In this document: positions 56,060-64,000 of the stretch, piece by piece
How the letters are laid out: every line of letters begins with the position of its first letter
Numbering within the stretch: the stretch's first letter is position 1
From: Isoetes taiwanensis
Taxonomy: Eukaryota; Streptophyta; Lycopodiopsida; Isoetales; Isoetaceae
DNA length: 64,000 nucleotides
Direction of reading: 5' to 3'
NCBI GenBank assembly: GCA_021234155.1
Contig: JAJEKV010000036.1
Span: 8,323,426-8,387,425, forward strand
Made by a program: the position numbers and the translations under genes
The notes under the pieces: generated by a model
Seen by the model: only the letters and a program-made list of their open reading frames with translations
Database searches by the model: none
Told to the model about the DNA's origin: nothing

Positions 56060-57560
56060 TATAGAATAGAATATAATAGAATAGAGTTTTTATCGTCCAC
56101 GGAGACCAATTGGCCTATGGGATCCAAAAAGGAGGAGCAACAGGCGTATTATTGTCTGGGTTAAAAAACCCCCTTTCTTGTTGGGGAGGAAAACTATGAC
56201 AGGAATAGATTTCCTGTCAAACTGTACAAATACAAATACAAATATATATCATGGGGTAAAGAAATATGTACACGTATCAGGTAAGTGCACGAGGACCGAG
56301 CTGATCTCAGCGATCCATGATCTCTTGAAGGTATGATCCCAACCTTCGTACCGAGCTTGTGCTCAACATCTCATGCAGGGGCTGGCCAGGACGAGCCAAC
56401 TCAGCATAGCGTATCCGAATGTCATTATATGCCGAACAACTCTAAAGGGTGTGGCATTCGTCTTCCACAGCTCCAACCTGGCAGCGTTGACAAAGCCTCA
56501 TTTGACACGGCTCCCCAATCCATATCCCCATCTCAATCCGGAGATGGTATGCACTTGTGCAGATAGAGCCAATGGATCTGTGCTTTTTGATGGGTAGATG
56601 AGTGCGCATGTAGCATTGCAGGCCCCGTCCAACATGGGATTTATGTGGCGTTGATAATGTGCCGTCTTGACCTGTTCAAGGGTGCTGGCATCCCATAGCT
56701 TGCTGAGGAAGCATGTGTCAAGGTACTGTCTGAGACTGTGGCGATCTGCCTCCGTTTGCACTCGGATGCACCTGTGCTTCTGCACATTCCATCTGGCCAA
56801 CCACTGAGCTCTCTTTTCCCGCCAGCAGGCTTTTAGGCGTTGAGGCCCCATTGCTACAATGTAAGCGAGCTTAGGGAGAGGAGTATCGTCTATGTTGACC
56901 ACCTTCTGGAAGTAGACGATGTTCTGTCAAGGCCTCCCAGAAGTGGCAAGAAACCTGTTTCTTGCAACAGTATATCTAGTATGGGACTATGGACTTCACC
57001 ACCAGGGCCGGTGTCAAGAAAGCTTTCTGGACCTGCTCCAGGTCATTCCAAGTGGCAAGGGAAATCACCGGGCTCCAGACCTCAACCCCATACAAAAACA
57101 CAGGTTCTACTAGCACCTTGAATAGGTGTGATTGGTGGGCCCGATCATACAGCTCTCCTTGTGGCTATTGTTCTGCATTGCATAAAGTGCCTTCCAACCC
57201 GCTGGGGCTCGCAGCCGGATGGAATTGTCCCAGTTCATGGCCGACGAGAACTCCATCCCCAAATATTTGTAAGCAGACACCACTTCAACTTTTTCGCCAC
57301 GATAAGTGAGGGTTGGAGCTCTTGGCTGATGTGCGGACAATATGAGAACTATCTTGTTCTTGGCTAAGTTGACGCGCATGTTAGTCATCTGGCAAAATGT
57401 GTCCAGGGCATCGAGATGGCATTGCATGTCTGCCTGAGTGTGTGCTAGGAGGTCCACATCATCATCATAGATCAGCTGCCTGGTGATCTGGTGTAGGAGT
57501 TGAGCCCCAGTGCGTCCATTATCATCGAGCCAATCCAAATACTCCTCAAAGATCAATCGC
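56060..57560 (-). pseudogene. LINE C: 3' part of a reverse transcriptase ORF
   Basis: The minus strand encodes RQLIYDDDVDLLAHTQADM (YADD motif as YDDD), NMRVNLAKNKIVLIL, SAYKYLGMEFSSAMNW, then KVLVEPVFLYGVEVWSPVI and TWNDLEQVQKAFLTPALVV, ending with a charged tail (56498-56902 frame). This is the fingers-to-thumb half and C-terminal extension of a LINE family different from LINE A. A TATTCTATTC-type run near 56070 on the minus strand may be the 3' tail. Frameshifts near 57.1 and 56.95 kb inactivate it. Confidence 0.8.
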
Positions 57561-57769
57561 ATGTTATTTGGAATAAGTGAAGAACATTGGTACGACTTAG
57601 CAATGTGACCTTGAGCTTCTTGGAGAAAATGGTTATCTGCCATATCTAAACCTTTAAACATTACCAGTCTACGTCTTTTCCAGATAGTCCAAAGCAACCA
57701 CCCTGCTGCAAGATGAAAAGCCAGGCTTTTTAATTTCGTCCAAGTACTTGGGTAAATTGCCAAGAGCAC
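57110..57769 (-). CDS. chimeric 219-codon ORF joining LINE B tail to LINE C reverse transcriptase
   Basis: The first ~70 residues (FHLAAGWLLWTIWKRRRLVM) are the usual end of a plant LINE after its zf-RVT domain. The remainder is the RT thumb of another LINE (YDDDVDLL, NLAKNK, YKYLGMEF). The junction falls near 57560, and both parts happen to be in one frame. It is most simply a nested insertion; expression is not implied. Confidence 0.6.
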   Translation of the reverse strand: MLLAIYPSTWTKLKSLAFHLAAGWLLWTIWKRRRLVMFKGLDMADNHFLQEAQGHIAKSYQCSSLIPNNMRLIFEEYLDWLDDNGRTGAQLLHQITRQLIYDDDVDLLAHTQADMQCHLDALDTFCQMTNMRVNLAKNKIVLILSAHQPRAPTLTYRGEKVEVVSAYKYLGMEFSSAMNWDNSIRLRAPAGWKALYAMQNNSHKESCMIGPTNHTYSRC

Positions 57770-58200
57770 TTATTGACTTGTCAAGGAAGCTTGAAAAAGA
57801 GATAACAACCAATCCCATACCTATCTAAGGTGATCACACATAAAAAAGCAGTGTTCCATGGTCTCAGATTCACGCTTACATATTGGACATTGATCTAATA
57901 TTCTAGGGTTAAACTTGTGGACAAGCACGTTAACTCGAAGACATCGATGAAAAATCTGTCACCAAAGAGTAGATCCCATGTCCAAGATCACATCTGCTGC
58001 CATTGAAGAGGAAGGAGTTGAAGGCGCCGCTTATTAGGAGGAGGAAGAATATCAGTATCAAGCAATAACTTATACATAGAGTTCACAAGTTTGCACTCCT
58101 TAACTGCCGCACGACAAACCCACATCAACATATCTTCTTGGTATGGCAGAATAGGCTGTAGATAGTCAACAACTTTTTGTCAAAGAGCTCTATCCCATCT
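57560..58200 (-). pseudogene. LINE B: zf-RVT and C-terminal tail
   Basis: Minus-strand frames give KLVNSMYKLLLDTDILPPPN, then DQCPICKRESETMEHCFFMC (a full C-x-x-C...H-x-x-x-x-C zinc site) and WDWLLSLF, followed by LLWTIWKRRRLVMF. This is the C-terminal end of an L1-type ORF2. The RT upstream is absent, so only the 3' end was inserted or kept. Confidence 0.75.
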
Positions 58201-58218
58201 TTTCACAAAAAGCTCTTT

Positions 58219-58294
58219 GGAGTAAATTTACTCCGCAAGAATACCAAATTTACTCCAAATTTGTTCTTCCATGGAGTAAATTTGGTATTCTTGC
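58219..58294. other. perfect 22 bp-stem hairpin next to a 16 bp palindrome
   Basis: GCAAGAATACCAAATTTACT-CC (58235-58256) pairs perfectly with GGAGTAAATTTGGTATTCTT-GC (58273-58294) around a 16 nt loop. Immediately left is the perfect palindrome GGAGTAAATTTACTCC (58219-58234), which reuses the GGAGTAAATTT arm. It could be a small-RNA precursor, the end of a MITE, or the core of a decayed foldback. Confidence 0.85.
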
Positions 58295-59679
58295 AGTTTC
58301 AACTTTTACTTTTCTTTAAGCTTAGAAACATCCAGATATGCAGAGTTAGACCATAACATTTTGCTAAGTTGATTAAGTGCAGGTTAATGTAGGTTATTAT
58401 TTCTTTTTATGATGTGTTCTTAACTTTTATAGGTGATTGTCCTCAGAATTCAGTAATTTGAAAAGCTATTCTATGTATGATGTGCTTCTAATGTTTCGCC
58501 CCATTTACAGCTTGAAATGTTTCTGGTCTTCTTTTTCCTTGAGTCTGAGAAATATTTCTCTAGTTTAGGAAAAGTTGGTGCCATAATCGCCAATGACCTC
58601 CTTGCTTATAGTTTCAGGTGCCGAAATAAGGATCAACCACAGAGGCTTGAGAGTTCAAAGTGCATATATGCTTCGGGGGTTGAATCCAAACTGATGTTGG
58701 TATCTTTTATACAGTTTTTGCCACTGTGTTCATAACATATCTTTTAGTTATAGCAACAAGGCATCATTTGAAAGACATTCTGATATTGATCTTATGCATA
58801 TGTATCGTGCATACCAACCATCTCGCTCGCTTTCTCGATATGTTTTACGGTATTTTTTATCTCTAGCTTCTCATATTTGGTTCAAAAACATATAGCTCAA
58901 TAATAAGTCTTTGGTTTCTTATAGATACTTTGCATCAGGTGATATGGTATCTTCTTGATTTGTTCTACAGTTTCCATCTCTACGCTTCTCATATTTGTAT
59001 CTGTTTTGTGGCCTCTTATACATGCTTTGGATTAGGTGGTATTGGTAATCCACTTAACTTTAATCCCTATGATGGCCCCAGCATAATCCTTAAATGGCCC
59101 CAGCATATGCAACTTCTATGTATGAATGGAAACTTTGCAAATACTTCTGCCGCAGGGCATTGCTGGGGTGCAGCTCACCATATAGTATACTAACGGTATT
59201 ACTGGATTGCTTGTAAAAAGTGTAAAGCCATTTGTATAGATTAATAGTAGAGTTTTGGTTTAAATTTTGTAAGAGTAGGATCCGCAATAGCCCCATTAGT
59301 CTGAGTTGAGAGGGGTATTTAGGGCCACACTTGGGCATTGAGGTTACAGGTTGGTTTATTGACTGGTGTAACCTGGTATCGAAGACCCCCATTTACTAAT
59401 GAGAAAGCGGAGTATAAAAATTGGCTGCTTTGGTTATAACTCTAGTTTTACAGCGACGTAGGATTTTTTTAATGTCATTGTATTGAATCATGTCTTGCAT
59501 AGGTATATGCGCATTGCTATTCTTTTGAAGAGGTTTATGATTACACTATGGTTTATTGCAGGCTTCCAGGAGCATGTCAATTAGCAAAGGATCAAGTTCA
59601 TGCTTGAAGGGAGTGCATAGTACAATGATTATGCTTTGGCAATGTTCTTGGCCTTCAATCTCTACCAGCAGGTAGGCAG
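58295..59679. other. AT-rich stretch without recognised gene
   Basis: Open frames are short. A plus-strand frame at 58517-58735 and a minus-strand frame at 59090-59392 have no recognised similarity. A short direct repeat TGGCCCCAGCATA occurs at about 59074 and 59095. Confidence 0.4.
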
Positions 59680-59850
59680 CCAAACTTTGTGTTCTTTACT
59701 TGATTTTAGTGTATACTTAGTCATATGTTTTCAATTACGAACTCCAAATTTTGTGGTGTTATACTTTGATTTTAGTGTATCCTTAATTATATATTTTCAA
59801 CTAGAAACACCAAACTTTGTGGTCTTACTTTGATTTTACTGTATGCTTTA
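59680..59850 (+). repeat. three copies of a ~65 bp unit
   Basis: CCAAACTTTGTG...TTTGATTTTAGTGTAT begins at 59680, 59743 and 59810. The frame over it stays open for 65 codons in one phase, giving repeated PNFVVLYFDFSVSLI, but no known protein is suggested. Confidence 0.75.
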
Positions 59851-60440
59851 CAAGGTCTAGAATTGTCTGAAAGCCTCATGGTTGTCCCATCTGAGATTCA
59901 TGCTATAAAGTGAGAAATATGGAAACGCATAACCTAGAGAGTGTATAGAACATAACAAATTACAATATTGATATACACACATGATCTTCTACCAAGTCTG
60001 GATATGGCATCTGGCAATATAACAGTCGCATGACATAGATCTGGACCTTGAAATATGTTGATAGAATGCTTTTGAAAGTTGTGTTGCATGAGCTTTCCAT
60101 TGCTATTTACAATGTGCCATAAGACTTTGTCTGTTGTTTCAAGTTGGCAATTTCCTATTTGTTAAACTTAAAATATTTTCTAGGATTCAAAAGGATTGGC
60201 GGACAGGGAACATAAGGTATATGTGAATGAATTAAAGACATTAATAAATTATATTTGCAAAATCATAAATTGATATCTCTCTTATGCAACTTTTGATGCG
60301 TAAATGCAGCTGCAAATTTGTTAGGTAGTTATGACAGCAGATGCAGTGGCAATTTAGTTGCCATTGATATATTACATCTGTCGTGGAGCCCTGATGCAAA
60401 AATGTGCTGGACAGTTCTTCACTAGAAGATTGGTTCACAT
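59851..60440. other. stretch without recognised gene
   Basis: AT-rich DNA with no frame, repeat or RNA gene that I can support. Confidence 0.35.
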
Positions 60441-60790
60441 GGTAAGCTTTCATATTGGAAATTTTGGTGCCACAGGGTAGATCTAGCGGAGAGCTTTCGA
60501 GGGAACCAAAGCCTGCATCTGAGAGAGTTGAGTTTGCAAGTGAAACCAGGCATGATATTCACAGCGAGAAAACAAGAATCATGTTTGGAGGAGGATAGGG
60601 TATGCAACCGTGGACTTAGAAAGGCATTAGGGACCTCTTCCAAATCTTTCCACATGGCAAATGATATCATTGCCCCATATTTCCACTCCATATAAAAGAA
60701 CTGGTTCCACCAAAACCCTGAACAAGTGTGCATGATGGGACCAGACATGAAACTCTACTTTTATTGTTCTATATGGAATAGAGAGCCTTA
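60440..60790 (-). pseudogene. LINE D: short reverse transcriptase 3' fragment
   Basis: The minus strand gives VLVEPVLLYGVEIWGNDI, close to VLVEPVFLYGVEVWSPVI in LINE C, followed after a frame change by SKSTVAYPILLQ. It is therefore a relative of LINE C of which only ~350 bp remains. An alternative 108-codon frame across it is a shadow. Confidence 0.7.
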
Positions 60791-61783
60791 CAACCTACTG
60801 TCACCCGTTATTGAGTACATATGTCTTAGTGTGTGGTGGTAGTGAACTCCACACCAGGATATTGTTTTTTTTATGGGTTGAACTGAATTATGATTTAACT
60901 TCTAGAAAATTAAGTACAATGTCAATTCTTTGATAAGACAATAGTCTTTTATCCAAACTACCAATAATCTAATTTAACTTGTTTATGTACACATAGGCAA
61001 TTACACATTTAGTGTTCATCTTATATAGACTAAGTGCAATAAGCGTGGTAGTCATTTGAATTAGTCTTTGTCTATTCTATTCTATTCTATTTCAATGTCA
61101 TTTTGAGTTGTTCCAATTAAAATTTGACTATTATTGATAAGGCTTATTGAACATACACCCCAAGACTATTGACATATTCAGAAAGAATACTAGTTTGCCT
61201 AAAAAATAGTTCAAATTGGAAGCTCGAATGATTCGAATAGAAAAGCTTAATTGCGTAGTAAGCATTGATCAATTGTCGCTTACGTGCAGCCACAATGTTC
61301 TGAATATGGTAGCCCACTTGACCACAAGCAACATGTATAAATCCAACATCACTATTTCATACTACCATGTTGCATATGTCCACTTGAGTGCAAGTGATAA
61401 ATATAAATTCAAATCATATTTATCTCATTATTTAATTCATCATGTTGTGCATGACTCATGACTGACAATATGGAACTACCACATAAACCCCATTAGCCCA
61501 TCCTAATTTCATTCTTTTTAATCATCGAGGAAAAAAGTTGCGGGAGATAGTAACATTGCAACTTAAATGACCCTTCCTCCTCTTCCTTCCTTCCTTCCTT
61601 AATATTATTTGTATTGAACTTTTGTCGTTTGTCTTTGTCTTTACATTGACTAAGCACGTCTTACATGCTATTGATGTAGATCACTAGCAGTCATTGATAC
61701 ACCTAATCAAAACAATCATGAACAACATGCACCATCATCATGACAATGCCCTGTTAAGTGAAAACCCTCCTTATCTTCTTGAT
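60791..61783. other. AT-rich intergenic stretch with a TTCTA microsatellite
   Basis: TATTCTATTCTATTCTATTT occurs at about 61073-61092. It is the complement of the AGAATAGAATA-type run near 56065. No coding or RNA gene was found. Confidence 0.45.
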
Positions 61784-61861
61784 GAATTGGTCTCAAGGCG
61801 TTTCCTACATACGTTGAATTGGTCTCAAGGCGTTTCCTACATATGTTGAATTGGTCTCAAC
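61784..61861 (+). repeat. 2.4 copies of a 32 bp tandem repeat
   Basis: GAATTGGTCTCAAGGCGTTT-CCTACATACGTT repeats at 61784, 61816 and 61848 (partial). The copies differ by a single base (ACGTT/ATGTT). Confidence 0.9.
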
Positions 61862-62507
61862 GAAGAAAAAGAGCCCTCTTTTCCTAATGTTTGCACTCAC
61901 ACATTTATCCTGCCTTTAAATTATCTCACACATCTTGAATTATTTTGAGCCACCAACACACAGCCAATTAAAGCCTACAAGCCTATTTTTTATTGCATGA
62001 ATGTAGTCGATAGATGTTATCGTTGCAAAGACCTTACAAAGACCTGTTTGCTATGATGTCCATTATATATTGTCCATTATTATGTGAAATTAAGTTGCCC
62101 ATCATGTGTAGTCACTCTGTAGGGTCCATAAAACACCATCATAATTTGTCTCTTACATTTTGTCTAGATCATTTGGCAGTGTAGTACTAGTGGTCATATG
62201 AAGGATAATTTGATGTTGAATAGTCAAAAGAACTTGCTCGAGTTGATTGATTTTAACATGGCTGCATATAGAAAATGGAGCATTCAAGGCATCATTCAAC
62301 TCTAGAATTTGCAATTTAGCAAGAATTGGACATCGAGGAAGATAAGGCCATTGTTGGAGCTCGAAAAAGATCGCCAAACAAAATGACTCCCCACAATACT
62401 ATATTGTAGGTTCAAAATATTTGCTCACATTCTAGCATGGCCGATGACCCACTCCTGGCTAATGTCACAGGAGCCTACCGTTCCACGCCAGAATGTGATC
62501 ATAAATA
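61862..62507. other. stretch without recognised gene
   Basis: Only short frames are present (for example 62153-62377 on the minus strand), with no recognised similarity. Confidence 0.35.
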
Positions 62508-63128
62508 CCTTGAATCCATACATAGTTCATGTGGAAATGTGCCAAATTGTCTTGTAGTTTTCATGGTAGTGGACATGGATATCATTACTTCACATTGTTG
62601 ACTAGCGCTTATAGATAAATCTATTTGGAAAGATAAGTTTAAGATTCATTGTACGTTGATGCACTCTTTATTTGTTTGAAAATGTTAAAAGGAACCTTGC
62701 TCTGCAAAGTTTATTATATATTCACTATATTTGAATGGATTAAAATCGTATTCATTTATATTGTCTTTCCTTATCAAATACTACAACATTATATTCTTTT
62801 GTTTAGAGGTCATATCTATTTTGACCTTGAATTCATACATAGTTCATGTGAAAATGTGCTAAATTCTCTTGTAGTTTTCATGGTAGTGCACATGGATATC
62901 ATTACTTCACCTTGTTGACTAGAGCTTATAGATAAATCTATTTGGAAGGATAAGTTTAAGATTCATTGTACGTTGATGCACTCTTTATTTGTTTGAAAAT
63001 GTTAAAAGGAACCTTGCTCTGCAAAGTTTATTATATATTCACTATATTTGAATGGATTTCAATCGTATTCTTCCTTATCAAATACTACAACATTATATTC
63101 TTTTGTTTAGAGGTCATATCTATTTTGA
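62508..63128 (+). repeat. tandem duplication of a ~316 bp segment
   Basis: CCTTGAATCCATACATAG at 62508 recurs as CCTTGAATTCATACATAG at 62824, and the two copies align to the end (GAGGTCATATCTATTTTGA). Differences are a few substitutions and a 14 bp deletion near 63072, so the duplication is fairly recent. No coding capacity is evident. Confidence 0.9.
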
Positions 63129-63430
63129 TGCATTCTTGATGCTCAATAAGAAATTATCAAAGTGCATGGCTGTTCATCAATTAACAATAAAGTGAAGTGC
63201 CGTATTTGGGAGCATTACCTTCAAATTCGTATCTATTCATGAGTTTTTTTTTCCATATTATTTAAATGCTACTGTAGGGTGTATATATAGCACAATAACA
63301 GGGGGTCTTTTCATATTTTTGTACATTTTTCTCTAAGGTTTTCGTATGATTTGGTGGGCGCATTGCATAAGATGTACTAATTGGTACATCTAGAGCGTGC
63401 CAAGTATTTGCATACAACTTGTGCCCTGCT
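63129..63430. other. AT-rich stretch, no feature found
   Basis: No supported gene or repeat. Confidence 0.35.
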
Positions 63431-63435
63431 TGATG

Positions 63436-63515
63436 GTCAAGATCAAAGGGCTTACAAGAAAAGCCCTCTTTAAAAGACGAGATCGAAGGGCTTACAACAA
63501 AAGCCCGCTTTTGAA
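63436..63515 (+). repeat. two tandem hairpins (AAGGGCTTACAAGAAAAGCCC)
   Basis: AGATCAAAGGGCTTACAAGA then AAAGCCCTCTTTAAAAGACG is followed by GATCGAAGGGCTTACAACAA and AAGCCCGCTTTTG. In each, GGGCTT pairs with AAGCCC across an A-rich 7 nt loop. A purine-rich run (A, GGAAGAAAG) follows to 63553. Confidence 0.75.
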
Positions 63516-63553
63516 AAAAAAAAAGGAAGAAAGAAATAAGGAAAAAAAAAGGG

Positions 63554-64000
63554 AGATAACACATGCAACCATCGTGCATATGCACTCTAGGGTTTTAGAA
63601 AGACTAGGGTTTCATAAAAAGTATTGTATAACTGGTCTGGTAGTTGTGCGCATGCCCAAAATGTTTGTCAAACAGGGTCCAGAGGAGGAGATCATTGACA
63701 TTTAAACGGGTTTCATATGGTTGAGAATTAAATTGAAGAGGGACAGCCAGAGGGATAGCGGAGTTCAGACTATAGTAAGCCAGTTTACCCATTCCATTTA
63801 TTGCCGAAACAGGAGATGCCACAAAGGTAGGATTTTTTTATTTTTTTTTTATTTTTTTTCAGATGTTTCTTCATTCATTGTGCTGGCTGCCTGAAGCTGT
63901 AGAAGACATCCGATTGGGTCTGCGGCAGCCTTCCATATATTGTTGTATACTTCCTCTTTAAATCTATGGCAGGGTACAGTGAATCAGTGATGAAAGCTCT
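63554..64000. other. window edge, no gene called
   Basis: A plus frame (63397-63705) and a minus frame (63604-63822) cross this part without recognised similarity. A T-rich run lies at 63833-63860. Confidence 0.35.

Overview
The window looks like heterochromatic repeat DNA from a land plant with a large genome. Supporting signs are a plant-type CACTA (En/Spm) transposase with TNP2, DUF4218 and DUF4216 segments, Ty3/gypsy- and tRNA-iMet-primed LTR sequences, several LINE reverse transcriptases with zf-RVT tails, fragments of plant B3, SNF2/Rad5-like and SET genes, and a short (AAACCCT)n tract. The species cannot be named from the sequence. I found no intact cellular protein-coding gene, no tRNA or rRNA gene and no CRISPR array. 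Almost every recognisable coding segment is frameshifted or truncated.

Layout, left half. 1-1590 is a 1.6 kb polypyrimidine tract. 1720-17526 is a head-to-tail array (array A) of about eight ~2.02 kb units. Each unit carries, on the minus strand, a TATA box, a poly(A) signal, an LTR-like end and a tRNA-iMet primer binding site, so it is a tandem (LTR-internal)n array of a non-autonomous LTR retroelement. 17527-22526 is a second, GC-rich tandem array (array B) of ~1.11 kb units that abuts array A. From about 22.53 to 33.36 kb lies a CACTA-like element: a broken minus-strand transposase, GTCGCATGCG-type subterminal repeats, and fragments of unrelated genes (SET, SNF2 helicase, B3 DNA-binding domain), consistent with a gene-capturing element.

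Layout, right half. 33723-35392 is a Ty3/gypsy-type 3' LTR preceded by a duplicated polypurine tract. From 35.4 to 43.8 kb lies an unusual block: a plus-strand transposase-like pseudogene with DFAENYT, DGC and FGYGHGKGEHDGE motifs, facing a minus-strand set of segments that read as a helical protein, a Ulp1-like (C48) protease and an FCP1/NIF-like phosphatase. This is the most novel candidate in the window, possibly a composite DNA transposon. 44306-45405 is a ~1.1 kb foldback with ~510 bp arms. From 45.6 to 52.0 kb is an A-rich non-coding element bounded by ~195 bp direct repeats that carry TATA boxes and hairpins. From 52.6 to 60.8 kb are remains of four minus-strand LINEs, one with a MITE-like insertion and two joined into a chimeric ORF. 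The last 3 kb holds short tandem duplications and hairpins.

The pieces do not form a pathway; they are layered mobile elements. Copy-to-copy differences in array A cluster at CAG/CTG and CCG/CGG sites and include odd indels, so some apparent frameshifts may be long-read base-calling errors at methylated cytosines rather than mutations.
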